From the NCBI GenBank assembly GCA_045585835.1, contig JAZMZG010000013.1:124001-188000 (forward strand): a stretch of DNA of 64,000 bases, given 5' to 3'. Positions 8,782 through 16,675 of the stretch are shown one piece after another. The position numbers and the translations under genes are program-made. The notes under the pieces were generated by a model that did not search any database, had not been told where the DNA came from, and saw nothing but the letters and a program-made list of their open reading frames with translations. The stretch comes from CALCTE01 sp045585835. GTDB lineage: Bacteria > Bacillota > Clostridia > Oscillospirales > CAG-272. Numbering within the stretch: position 1 is the stretch's first letter; every line of letters begins with the position of its first letter.

Positions 8782-9196
8782 CGACGTGATAAAGACCGCA
8801 ATTGACAACCTTCAGCAAATAGTAGATGCAAATACGATAATCGGAACGCCTATCAACACAGACTCGGGAACAACAATCATACCTGTATCAAAGGTTTCGA
8901 TTGGTATCGCATCGGGCGGTATTGATTATGTGAATAACAAAAACACCGCTTTACAGAATTTTGGTGGCGGTAACGGTGCAGGCGTTACCGTGTCCCCGGT
9001 TGCTTTTATAGTTGTAAGTTCAAATGGTGATACGAAGATATTGAATATGAACGCTTCCCCGAGTATTCAAGACCCTATTGCGTCCGTTGACAGTATAATT
9101 ACGAAAGCTCCCGATATTATTGAAAAGATAAAAAATATTTTCACTTCTGACTCAAAAGTGGATACCGAAGAAGAAAGTGATGAACTCTCTAAATAA
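8768..9196 (+). CDS. ytfJ: GerW family sporulation protein YtfJ
   Basis: Small spore protein family; in B. subtilis GerW (YtfJ) is made in sporulating cells and is needed for L-alanine germination. The 142 residues contain the family core GTPINTDSGTTIIPVSKVS (about 26-44), then a glycine-rich stretch GIASGGIDY...FGGGNGAG and TVSPVAFIVV. AAAGGAG lies 7 bases before the ATG. It overlaps scpB, an order found in many Clostridia. The molecular function is not known. Confidence 0.9.
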   Translation: MSKLNDVIKTAIDNLQQIVDANTIIGTPINTDSGTTIIPVSKVSIGIASGGIDYVNNKNTALQNFGGGNGAGVTVSPVAFIVVSSNGDTKILNMNASPSIQDPIASVDSIITKAPDIIEKIKNIFTSDSKVDTEEESDELSK

Positions 9197-9261
9197 ATTT
9201 TAGAATTATGAAGTAACTTCAAACATATAATTTCTTGAAAATATATGATTGGAGTTACACC

Positions 9262-10377
9262 TTGAAAAAATCGTTTTCATTATTAGCTATTATTGTATTG
9301 TTCTTTGCTTTAACCAACGTTAAAGTACAAGCGATCGATTCCGATGCGCACGTACTTATGATAAGCGATACGTTTGAGCTTTACTCGCAAAACAACTGTC
9401 ATAAAAAACTTCCGATAGCAAGTACCACAAAGATAGTAACTGCTATAGTCGTACTCGAAAATGTTGATGATATTACAAAAGAGATATCCGTTCCCGCCTC
9501 CGCTTGCGGCATTGAGGGCTCGTCGATATATCTTTACGAAGGTGAAAGGATAACCGTTGAAGCACTTCTTTACGGACTGCTTCTCGAATCGGGCAACGAT
9601 GCTGCGGTTGCTCTTGCGCTTACAACCGCCGGAAGCATCGAAGCCTTTGCGGAGCTTATGAATGCCTACGTGTCCGATTTAAAGCTTGAAGATTCTCACT
9701 TTACAAATCCTCACGGACTTGACGATCCTATGCACTATTCTTCGGCATACGATTTGGCTGTTATAATGAAACACGCTATGCAAAACGAAACGTTTGCAAA
9801 AATATCTTCAACTAAAAATATTGCAATTGATATGCCAAACGGCACGAAAAGATATTTTTCAAATCATAACCGACTTTTGCGAATGAGCGATGATATTATC
9901 GGTGGAAAAACGGGTTTTACGAAGGTTTCCGGTCGTTGTCTTGTTAGCTGTGCCGAAATTAACGGAGTAAGATTTATATGCGTTACACTCGGTTGCTCAA
10001 ACGATTTCAATCAACATTTGGGAATATATAATGAAGTATCTTCCGAGTATAGTTTGCAAGAAATTCCGATAAGCGATGAATACACGGTAGATGTAGTAGG
10101 CTCAAAGATTGAATCCGTATCACTTACATATCGAGGAAAGACAACGCTTGCATTAAAGGATGCTGCGGAAGCAAAAGATATATCCGTTAAGATAAGCCTC
10201 CCCCGCTTTATATATGCGCCTTTACAGAAAGGTGCAGCAATCGGTGAAGTAAACGTTTATTATAAAGATATATTAGTCGATGAATCGTTATTGATTTCAG
10301 ATGACGATATACCCGCTATAGAGAAAAAGTCGGTTTTATCTAAATTTATTGACTATATTAGGAGATTTTTCGGATAA
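9262..10377 (+). CDS. D-alanyl-D-alanine carboxypeptidase (DacF/DacB type)
   Basis: Secreted penicillin-binding protein of family S11 that trims the terminal D-Ala of peptidoglycan stem peptides. Counting from TTG at 9262: signal peptide to VQA (about 24), STTK with the catalytic Ser at 54, SGN at 110-112, KTG at 216-218. A C-terminal beta domain (about 265-345) is followed by a basic amphipathic end typical of membrane attachment. TTG at 9262 is 7 bases after GGAG; TTG at 9235 lacks a ribosome site. Its place after ytfJ suggests a spore-cortex role as in DacF, but vegetative DacA activity cannot be excluded. Confidence 0.9.
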   Translation: MKKSFSLLAIIVLFFALTNVKVQAIDSDAHVLMISDTFELYSQNNCHKKLPIASTTKIVTAIVVLENVDDITKEISVPASACGIEGSSIYLYEGERITVEALLYGLLLESGNDAAVALALTTAGSIEAFAELMNAYVSDLKLEDSHFTNPHGLDDPMHYSSAYDLAVIMKHAMQNETFAKISSTKNIAIDMPNGTKRYFSNHNRLLRMSDDIIGGKTGFTKVSGRCLVSCAEINGVRFICVTLGCSNDFNQHLGIYNEVSSEYSLQEIPISDEYTVDVVGSKIESVSLTYRGKTTLALKDAAEAKDISVKISLPRFIYAPLQKGAAIGEVNVYYKDILVDESLLISDDDIPAIEKKSVLSKFIDYIRRFFG

Positions 10378-11090
10378 TGAAAATTGAAAGACTGCAAAAA
10401 TACATATCAGCTTGCGGCGTAATGAGTCGCCGTGCTGCCGAGAAAGCTATTGCAGAGGGACGTGTAACGGTAAACGGTACCACTGCCAATATAGGTGACA
10501 GTGTCTCCTCGAAAGACGTTGTAAGAATTGACGGAAAGCGTGTGAGCATAAGCGGCGAAAAGGTTTATCTTATGATGTATAAGCCCAAGGGATACGTTAC
10601 AACGCTTTCCGATGAAAAAGACAGGAAATGCGTTGTAGATCTGCTCGGAGATTATATAAATATGAGAGTCTACCCCATTGGAAGACTCGATATGAATTCC
10701 GAGGGGCTTTTGCTTTTCACAAATGACGGAGCTCTTACCAATAAACTCACTCACCCTTCGGGACACGTTGATAAAATCTATCACGTTACAGTTAAGGGTG
10801 AGGTCGGTGCGGACAAGCTTGGATTTTTGAGAAGTGAGATGACCATTGATGGTTATAAGATAAAATCCGTTAAGACGGATATCATATCTTTTAACGGTGA
10901 GCATACGGTTCTTCGTATGACGCTTACCGAAGGCCGAAACCGCCAAATCAGAAAAATGTGCGAAAAAGCCGGACTTTTAATAAAAAAACTCAAGCGAGTT
11001 GCAATCGGTGAGATAAATATCGGCACCTTACGGCCGGGACATTGTAAATTACTTACCGAAGCACAAGTAAATTATTTAAAGTCGGTTTAG
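10377..11090 (+). CDS. rluB: Pseudouridine synthase of the RsuA/RluB/RluE/RluF family
   Basis: Modifies uridine to pseudouridine in rRNA. The first ~60 residues are an S4 RNA-binding domain (RLQKYISACGVMSRRAAEKAI). The catalytic domain has GRLDMNSEGLLL with the catalytic Asp at about 105, and EGRNRQIRKMCE. In B. subtilis the equivalent gene near scpAB is rluB (23S rRNA U2633); that assignment rests on context. The start overlaps the dacF-like stop by one base (TAATG), implying coupled translation. Confidence 0.88.
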   Translation: MKIERLQKYISACGVMSRRAAEKAIAEGRVTVNGTTANIGDSVSSKDVVRIDGKRVSISGEKVYLMMYKPKGYVTTLSDEKDRKCVVDLLGDYINMRVYPIGRLDMNSEGLLLFTNDGALTNKLTHPSGHVDKIYHVTVKGEVGADKLGFLRSEMTIDGYKIKSVKTDIISFNGEHTVLRMTLTEGRNRQIRKMCEKAGLLIKKLKRVAIGEINIGTLRPGHCKLLTEAQVNYLKSV

Positions 11091-11099
11091 GAGAAAACA

Positions 11100-11510
11100 A
11101 TGAAAATACTCGGTGTTGACTACGGTGATAAAAGAACAGGTATTGCCGTATCGGATATAAATGAATTTTTGGCAACGGGTCTTTATGACATACATCCTAC
11201 CGGTCTTCACGATGCGGCGGTGAAAATTGTAAAGGCGGCAGAAGAAAACAATGCGGGAAAAATAGTTATGGGGCTTCCGCTGAATATGAACGGTACAAGA
11301 GGCGACAGAGCGGAAAAAGCGGAGCTTATTAAGCAGTACATTTCGGAAATATCCGATATTTCCGTTGAGCTTTTCGACGAAAGAGTAACGACTATGCAAG
11401 CTCATACCATAATGAATATAACCGGTACACGAGGTAAAAAACGTAAAGACAGAGTGGATATTTTATCTGCCGAGATAATATTGCAAAATTATCTTGATAA
11501 AAATCATTGA
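11100..11510 (+). CDS. yqgF: Holliday junction resolvase-like / pre-16S rRNA nuclease YqgF
   Basis: RNase H-like nuclease of the YqgF/RuvX family, linked to processing of the 5' end of 16S rRNA. The 136 residues show the family motifs GVDYGDKRTGIAVS (5-18, first catalytic Asp), GLPLNMNGTRG in the middle and VELFDERVTT plus DILSAEIILQNYL near the C-terminus with the remaining acidic residues. AGGAG lies 7 bases before the ATG. It is the last clear member of the operon that starts at lonA. Confidence 0.93.
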   Translation: MKILGVDYGDKRTGIAVSDINEFLATGLYDIHPTGLHDAAVKIVKAAEENNAGKIVMGLPLNMNGTRGDRAEKAELIKQYISEISDISVELFDERVTTMQAHTIMNITGTRGKKRKDRVDILSAEIILQNYLDKNH

Positions 11511-11534
11511 TTATTTATTTAAATGTGATATAAT
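11507..11534 (+). promoter_or_regulatory. Likely promoter of the sugar kinase gene
   Basis: TTGATT (11507-11512), 16 bases, TATAAT (11529-11534), in the extended form TGTGATATAAT. It starts in the last codons of yqgF and lies 43 bases before the kinase ATG. Confidence 0.65.
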
Positions 11535-11577
11535 AAGAATGTTAAAACACAAATATAAAACTAAAGGAGATATAAAA

Positions 11578-12516
11578 ATGGGTAGCAAAATTACAGTTAT
11601 GGGCAGCTTTGTTGTTGACCTTATGGGCAGAGCTCCTCACATTCCCACCCCCGGCGAAACAGTTAAGGGCAATTTCTTTAAGATGGGTCCCGGCGGTAAG
11701 GGCTGCAACCAAGGTGTTGCATCTAAGAAGTCCGGCGGTGACGTAACGATGATCACCCGCGTAGGTGATGACAATTTTAAGAGCCTTGCCGAAGGTTTAT
11801 ATAAGGACGCAGGCTTTGATACCAAGTACATATTCGTTGACAAGGAAGGCAATTCCACTGCAGTTGCTCCTATCACGGTTGACGAAACGACAGGTCAGAA
11901 TGCTATAGCTGTTTACCTCGGCGCTTGCGACAAAATGCCTGTTGAAGAGGTTGATAAGGTTGCTGACGTAATCACTTCCTCCGATATATTACTTATGCAG
12001 CTTGAGCTCAATATGGATGCTACTATCCACGCTAAAAACTTGGCTGTGAAGGCAGGAGTTAAGGTTCTTCTTAACCCCGCACCCACACCTAATGATCCTA
12101 TTCCCGAAGAGCTTTACGACGGTCTTTACTGCATTATGCCCAACGAGGTTGAGGCAGCTCAAATTTCCGGTATCCCCACTGATACAAATGAAGGCATCGA
12201 AAAGGCTGCACAGTTCTTCCACGATAAAGGTGTTAAGAACGTTATCATTACTCTCGGTGTAAGAGGCTCTTACGTTTCTACGCCTGAAGCAAAAGCATAC
12301 GTTCCGATCATCAAGGTTAAGGCAGTTGATACAACGGGCGCAGGCGACGCTTTCTGCGGCGGCCTTGTAACTGCACTCTCTGAGGGCAAAAACCTTGTAG
12401 ACGCCGCTAAATTCGGCGCTGTAACCTCAGGTCTTAAGGTTACGAGAATGGGCTCCTCGGTTGCTATGGCAACAAGAGAAGAAATTGACGCTTATATGGC
12501 TGCAAATCCGTTCTAA
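11578..12516 (+). CDS. PfkB-family carbohydrate kinase, probably ribokinase
   Basis: ATP-dependent sugar kinase, 312 residues. MGPGGKGCNQ (36-45) is the ribokinase-type substrate motif, NPAPTP and MPNEVEA are typical of RbsK, and DTTGAGDAFCGG (about 251-262) holds the anion hole and the catalytic Asp (about 257). Ribokinase is the best guess; other sugars are possible because no transporter or isomerase lies nearby. I chose the ATG at 11578 with AAAGGAG 9 bases upstream; the frame extends upstream but without a ribosome site. Codon use is notably rich in AAG, GGC, AAC, TTC and CCC compared with its neighbours, which suggests high expression. It has its own promoter and terminator. Confidence 0.88.
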   Translation: MGSKITVMGSFVVDLMGRAPHIPTPGETVKGNFFKMGPGGKGCNQGVASKKSGGDVTMITRVGDDNFKSLAEGLYKDAGFDTKYIFVDKEGNSTAVAPITVDETTGQNAIAVYLGACDKMPVEEVDKVADVITSSDILLMQLELNMDATIHAKNLAVKAGVKVLLNPAPTPNDPIPEELYDGLYCIMPNEVEAAQISGIPTDTNEGIEKAAQFFHDKGVKNVIITLGVRGSYVSTPEAKAYVPIIKVKAVDTTGAGDAFCGGLVTALSEGKNLVDAAKFGAVTSGLKVTRMGSSVAMATREEIDAYMAANPF

Positions 12517-12532
12517 TCTTAATAATATGCAT

Positions 12533-12566
12533 AAAAAGCGGTACTCGAAATCGAGTACCGCTTTTT
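12533..12566. terminator. Bidirectional terminator after the sugar kinase
   Basis: A 15-base-pair perfect stem (AAAAAGCGGTACTCG and complement) around AAAT, with A and T runs on the two sides. It serves the kinase gene and the convergent minus-strand gene that ends at 12568. Confidence 0.92.
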
Positions 12567-12567
12567 G

Positions 12568-13164
12568 TTATTCAAATATTTTTAGCGAGTGATTGCAATT
12601 TCTGCAAACATTATTATTTTGCGAATTTGATGCACCGCAAACCACACAATTGATTTGACAATTTGGCGATGACGGAATGATTTGAATAAATTTCGTTCCG
12701 TACAGATGCCCTACCCTATCGCCTTCCATAAATTTATTTACAGGCAACGAATTTTCACTTGTTTGTCTTGCGAGTACTTTTTCAATGATTTTTCCGTCAT
12801 CTGTCATAATGACCGCAATTAAAACCTTAATGTCTTTTACCGCAAAGCGTTTCAGACCTTTGTCATTAAAAGACGATGGATACGTTCTATCGTTATCAAT
12901 GCGTATCTCGATGATTTTTCCCGTCCACGAACGATCAAAATACTTAAAAGGTATTTTACATACTAAAAATGGCATCAAAATTATAAGTATGTAGATAATC
13001 GTTATATTAAATGCACCCCACTCGGAGATTTTAAAAAACTTATCGCCCCAAAAATACAGTAAAACGCAAAGCATAACCGATATAAAGGATACAGTTAATA
13101 TTTCTCCTATTATTTTTAATACAACCGTCCGTCTTATATCTTTCGGGTAGTAAATTTTATTCAT
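12568..13164 (-). CDS. Hypothetical membrane protein with C-terminal zinc ribbon
   Basis: I do not recognise a named family. The 198 residues have two hydrophobic segments near residues 12-37 and 46-67 (EILTVSFISVMLCVLLYFWG, then ITIIYILIILMPFLV), a beta-rich middle of about 90 residues, and a C-terminal zinc ribbon with paired cysteines CxxC...CRNC. I chose the ATG at 13164 because GAGG lies 6 bases upstream; an in-frame TTG at 13176 sits before that site. It lies 16 bases after mreB in the same direction, so it may share the mreB transcript. Zinc-ribbon tails on membrane proteins often bind partners, but no function can be assigned. Confidence 0.75.
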   Translation of the reverse strand: MNKIYYPKDIRRTVVLKIIGEILTVSFISVMLCVLLYFWGDKFFKISEWGAFNITIIYILIILMPFLVCKIPFKYFDRSWTGKIIEIRIDNDRTYPSSFNDKGLKRFAVKDIKVLIAVIMTDDGKIIEKVLARQTSENSLPVNKFMEGDRVGHLYGTKFIQIIPSSPNCQINCVVCGASNSQNNNVCRNCNHSLKIFE

Positions 13165-13180
13165 ATCCAACCTCAAATTA

Positions 13181-14197
13181 TCAATATCGGTTGAGTCTTG
13201 AACGGGATATATTTACAACGCCCTCGGGAATCGAGTTAATACTTTCAAGTGCTTTTCCTGTGCCCCTTGCGACGCACAAGATAGGATCTTCGGCAATTCT
13301 TGCCTGTACACCTGTTACGTTAGTTATAATTTTATCAATGCCGTACAAAAGAGCTCCGCCGCCTGTGATAAGTATGCCGTTTTTTGAAACGTCCATCATA
13401 AGCTCCGGCGGAATTCTCTCAAGAACGTCGCAAATTGCCTCAATTATTGCTGTCATCGGCTCTTCGAGCGCTTCAAGTATCTCTTGAGAGTTAATACGAG
13501 TTGTTTTTGGTAATCCCTCCGTAAGACAGCGACCTTTGACTTCTATTTCTTCTTCCTCTTCTTTAGTCCATACACAACCGATCTTCATTTTTACAAGTTC
13601 AGCCGTTCGTTCTCCGATAAGTAAATTGTATTTTTTCTTAATATATTTGATGATAGCTTCATCGAACTTATCGCCGCCCATTTTTACGGATTCAGAAGCA
13701 ACTACACCGCCCATTGAGAGTATGGCTATGTCCGTCGTACCGCCGCCTATATCAATGACCATATTTCCGCTCGGCCTTGATATATCAAGGCCCGAACCGA
13801 GCGCTGCCGCTATCGGCTCTTCTATCAAATAAACACGCTTTGCGCCCGCTTGTATAGAGGCGTCGTATACGGCACGCTCCTCTACTTCGGTAATGCCGCT
13901 CGGCACGCATACGATTACTCTCGGCTTTACAAGATGGCCTGCTCCTGCTTTTTTCAAAAAATGCTGAAGCATACGGAAAGTTATTTCGTATTGTGAAATA
14001 ACTCCGTCCCTCAAAGGTCTGACAGCTTGTATATTACCGGGTGTTCTTCCTAAAAGCTTTTGTGCCTCCTCGCCTACTTTTAAAAGCTTACCGCTTATCT
14101 TGTCTATAGCGACAACACTCGGCTCGCAAAGGACGATTCCTTTATTTTTAACGTAAACCAAAACAGAGGAAGTTCCTAAATCAATTCCAATATCCAC
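13181..14197 (-). CDS. mreB: Rod shape-determining protein MreB (MreB/Mbl family)
   Basis: Bacterial actin that forms membrane-bound filaments and directs cell wall elongation. The 338 residues show the actin fold motifs: GIDLGTSS (phosphate 1, residues 3-10), VIDIGGGTTDIA (phosphate 2) and ITGGGALLYGID (adenosine). EEPIAAALGSG is also typical. The start is GTG with a GGAGG site 7 bases upstream. Firmicutes often carry several paralogues (MreB, Mbl, MreBH), and no mreC or mreD follows here, so this may be Mbl- or MreBH-like. The stop of the thioesterase gene is next to the start, so both are probably co-transcribed. Confidence 0.94.
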   Translation of the reverse strand: MDIGIDLGTSSVLVYVKNKGIVLCEPSVVAIDKISGKLLKVGEEAQKLLGRTPGNIQAVRPLRDGVISQYEITFRMLQHFLKKAGAGHLVKPRVIVCVPSGITEVEERAVYDASIQAGAKRVYLIEEPIAAALGSGLDISRPSGNMVIDIGGGTTDIAILSMGGVVASESVKMGGDKFDEAIIKYIKKKYNLLIGERTAELVKMKIGCVWTKEEEEEIEVKGRCLTEGLPKTTRINSQEILEALEEPMTAIIEAICDVLERIPPELMMDVSKNGILITGGGALLYGIDKIITNVTGVQARIAEDPILCVARGTGKALESINSIPEGVVNISRSRLNRY

Positions 14198-14198
14198 T

Positions 14199-14927
14199 TT
14201 AAACCTCCGTAATTATTTCTGAGCAGAACGAAACTGTGCCGTCGCTCTTTTTTCCGCAAATTTTATGAACGTTACAGTTCTCGGAAAGTATTATATCAAG
14301 CTCTTCTCCAAGCTTACATTCATTTACAAACTCTATTGTGAATTCTTTAATATCCTTTACATTGTCGGGGATATGATCAAATATCAGATCAACGTATTTG
14401 ATATTATTCATATGCCCGTAAAGGTCAATATCTCTGTTTCTTACGATTTTCTTTCCTATTGATGTTCCGTCATCAGTCATAGTGATTTTTTTTGACGAGT
14501 CTGCCAAAACGTCTTCATCGTAATCAATTACCGGATTTTGTATGCTTTTTGTTGGTAACGGTCTTCTTGTATTAAGGTCTAAATACGTCCATAACGACGA
14601 GGCTTCGGCGACTGTTTCGCCATTGTCGTTTTCAATTCGGTAATTTCGGAATAGCTTAACAGGTCCCTTGCTTCTTTCCCAAGTTGAAACTTTAATTTTT
14701 TCATAAGGAAGCAAAGGTTTGAAAATTTTTATGTTCATTCTTAAAATTACATATGCAAAACCAATGCTTTTTAAATATTCAAGTGGGTCGTAATATGTAT
14801 GAAGCTGCAAGGATGCCGCTTCTTGTACAGCTCTGTAAAAATACGGAATTTCCATAAAACCGTTTTTATCTGTAAATTGAGAGCTCGTAATAAACTCACT
14901 TTGATACTTTATTTTGGGATCGATCAT
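14199..14927 (-). CDS. Acyl-ACP thioesterase (FatA/FatB type)
   Basis: Hydrolyses acyl-ACP to free fatty acid, ending fatty acid synthesis. The 242 residues are two hotdog repeats: an N-terminal one beginning KYQSEFITSSQFTDKNGF and containing FRNYRI and SLWTYLDLNTRRP, and a second one containing RNRDIDLYGHMNNIKYVD, with the Asn and His usually linked to catalysis in this family. The ATG follows an AGGAG site. It is immediately upstream of mreB with one base between them. Why a fatty acid thioesterase is paired with a cytoskeleton gene is not known. Its promoter appears to overlap DnaA boxes (15029-15058). Confidence 0.88.
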   Translation of the reverse strand: MIDPKIKYQSEFITSSQFTDKNGFMEIPYFYRAVQEAASLQLHTYYDPLEYLKSIGFAYVILRMNIKIFKPLLPYEKIKVSTWERSKGPVKLFRNYRIENDNGETVAEASSLWTYLDLNTRRPLPTKSIQNPVIDYDEDVLADSSKKITMTDDGTSIGKKIVRNRDIDLYGHMNNIKYVDLIFDHIPDNVKDIKEFTIEFVNECKLGEELDIILSENCNVHKICGKKSDGTVSFCSEIITEV

Positions 14928-15017
14928 AAGATACTCCTGAAATTACGCAAAATTATAAATGGTAAAAATTACTATATGTAGAAAATTTGAGATGAACAAA
15001 TTAGATTATATGCAAAA

Positions 15018-15047
15018 ATTATACCCACTTATTCACATAATCCACAA
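15018..15047 (-). promoter_or_regulatory. Likely promoter of the thioesterase-mreB unit
   Basis: On the minus strand TTGTGG (15047-15042), 18 bases, then TATAAT (15023-15018), about 90 bases before the thioesterase ATG. The -35 is weak and sits within the DnaA-box cluster, so DnaA could act on it directly. Inferred by eye. Confidence 0.45.
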
Positions 15048-15116
15048 AGTTATCCACAGATATGAGGCTATAACCCTATATTTAAAGCCATTTTACAGTA
15101 TTTAGTCTGTGGATAA
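15029..15116. promoter_or_regulatory. Cluster of DnaA boxes
   Basis: Two perfect DnaA boxes, TTATCCACA (15050-15058) and its complement TGTGGATAA (15108-15116), plus TTATTCACA (15029-15037, fits TTATNCACA) and TAATCCACA (15038-15046, one mismatch). TTATACCCA (15019-15027) is a further weak site. Three of the boxes lie in tandem within 30 bases. The stretch 14928-15224 has no gene; besides these boxes it holds a promoter and a 17-base palindrome. Confidence 0.75.
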
Positions 15117-15170
15117 ATAAATTCATTAATATTAGTTGACTGTATAATTTTTTTTCGTATCCGTAAATTT

Positions 15171-15187
15171 ATGTGCAAGTTGCACAT
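15171..15187. promoter_or_regulatory. 17-base perfect palindrome (possible operator)
   Basis: ATGTGCAAGTTGCACAT: two 8-base arms around one G, 38 bases after the tsaD stop and upstream of the thioesterase-mreB unit. It does not match the CcpA, Rex, Fur or LexA consensus sequences that I know. It could equally be a weak hairpin after tsaD, though no T tract follows. Confidence 0.5.
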
Positions 15188-15224
15188 TTTTAAATTGATT
15201 GTAAGAATTATAAAATGAAAATTT

Positions 15225-16232
15225 TTAAAAATCGTTGCATGCGTATGCATTTATTGTAAGATTTTGTGGTGTCGGATCGTTGCAAAATTCATAATATGCC
15301 TGTGCACCTATCATAGCTGCATTATCTCCGCAATATATAAATTCCGGTAAATACAGCGACAGTTTTCTCTTTTCACAAATTGTTTGGAGACGATTTCTTA
15401 AATGTGAGTTAGCGCATACACCGCCTCCGATAACGAGCTTGTCCGTACCGTTACAGTAATTATCAAGTGCAAAGTTGATTTTGCTTTCTACCGCTTTACA
15501 CACGGCTTCTGTAAGTGATGCGGCAACGTCTTCTTTACATATCTGCTTGCCTTGTTGAATGCTGTTGTGAACGTAATTTATAACAGCGGTTTTTAATCCC
15601 GAAAAAGAAAAATCTGCATTATCCGCTATTTTTGCAACGGGAAATTTTATCGCATCTTTTTTTCCGAGTGTCGCGAGCCTGTCAAGCTCTTTTCCGCCCG
15701 GATATGATATACCGAGCACTCTTGCGCATTTGTCAAATGCTTCTCCAACCGCATCGTCGCGTGTTCTTGCTACGGTAGCAAAGTCTGTGTAGCTGTTTAC
15801 TTTAATGATAGAAGTATGGCCTCCTGACATTACCATTGCGGCAAAGGGCGGTTTCAGATGCTCGTGGCACAAATAATTTGCTGCGATATGTCCTTTAATA
15901 TGATTTACGGTTATAAGCGGCAAATCATAAGAATATGCAAGAGCTTTTGCGAAATTTACGCCTACAAGCAAAGCACCGATAAGACCGGGCATATTTGTTA
16001 CTGCTATAGCGTCAATATCGCTCATAGTAAGTGATGCATCATTGAGCGCTCTTGATGTCAAAGAGTGTATGGCCTCTATGTGTGCTCTCGATGCAATCTC
16101 CGGTACTACACCGCCGTAACGTTTATGGATATCTATTTGTGATGCTATTTCCAAGCTCAAAACTTCTCTTCCGTCTCGAACAACGGCAACAGAAGTTTCA
16201 TCACAAGAGCTTTCAAATGAAAGAATATTCAT
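15225..16232 (-). CDS. tsaD: tRNA N6-threonylcarbamoyladenosine synthase subunit TsaD
   Basis: Catalytic subunit that transfers the threonylcarbamoyl group to A37 of ANN-decoding tRNAs. The 335 residues show the TsaD signatures: LSFESSCDETSVAVV at the start, metal-binding HIKGH (111-115), MSGGHTS and GISYPGGKELD in the middle, and GGGVCANSHLR plus CGDNAAMIGAQAY near the end. The partners TsaB and TsaE are not in this window. The ATG overlaps the rimI stop by 4 bases. Confidence 0.97.
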   Translation of the reverse strand: MNILSFESSCDETSVAVVRDGREVLSLEIASQIDIHKRYGGVVPEIASRAHIEAIHSLTSRALNDASLTMSDIDAIAVTNMPGLIGALLVGVNFAKALAYSYDLPLITVNHIKGHIAANYLCHEHLKPPFAAMVMSGGHTSIIKVNSYTDFATVARTRDDAVGEAFDKCARVLGISYPGGKELDRLATLGKKDAIKFPVAKIADNADFSFSGLKTAVINYVHNSIQQGKQICKEDVAASLTEAVCKAVESKINFALDNYCNGTDKLVIGGGVCANSHLRNRLQTICEKRKLSLYLPEFIYCGDNAAMIGAQAYYEFCNDPTPQNLTINAYACNDF

Positions 16233-16675
16233 TGTTGTAATTCCTTAATCATTATAATTGCATCTTCGATAGGTGATTTATAATAATTCTTCCTCGTTCC
16301 AACATTTATAAATCCAAATTTCCGATACAGAGAAATAGCCGCCGTGTTACTTTTTCTTACTTCAAGCATCATTTTATCTGCATTTAAGGCTTTTGCTTCT
16401 TTTATGCATATTTCAAGTAAAGTAGAAGCAAAACGCATTCTTTGAAAATCAGGCAGAACAGCTATATTCATAAGCTCGGCTTCGTCGATGACGTATATTC
16501 CGGCAAAAGCCGCAACTATGTCATTATATTCCAAAACGAAAAAATGCGCATAGTCAAGTGACGGTATAATTGAAAAGTCGTTTTTGCACCAAGGTTGCGT
16601 GAAGCATTTTTTCTCGATTTCATAAAGAGCATCTACGTCGGATGCCGACATTTTTCTAACGCTTATTTTATCCAT
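16229..16675 (-). CDS. rimI: Ribosomal protein S18 alanine N-acetyltransferase RimI-like
   Basis: GNAT acetyltransferase, 148 residues. The N-terminus ISVRKMSASDVDALYEIEKKCFTQPW is typical of RimI. The acetyl-CoA loop reads LPDFQRMRFASTLLE, slightly degenerate compared with the usual RxxGxG/A. EVRKSNTAAISLYRKFGF closes the fold. RimI next to tsaD is a conserved pairing. Start ATG overlaps the stop of the phosphatase gene (TGATG). The substrate is presumed from family and context, not shown. Confidence 0.88.
   Translation of the reverse strand: MDKISVRKMSASDVDALYEIEKKCFTQPWCKNDFSIIPSLDYAHFFVLEYNDIVAAFAGIYVIDEAELMNIAVLPDFQRMRFASTLLEICIKEAKALNADKMMLEVRKSNTAAISLYRKFGFINVGTRKNYYKSPIEDAIIMIKELQQ

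Noticed and set aside
15018..15116. DnaA-box cluster as the chromosomal origin oriC
   Set aside because: No dnaA, dnaN, rpmH or gidA is near, and genes on both sides mostly point the same way instead of diverging. A regulatory cluster explains it better, but GC skew of the full chromosome would decide.
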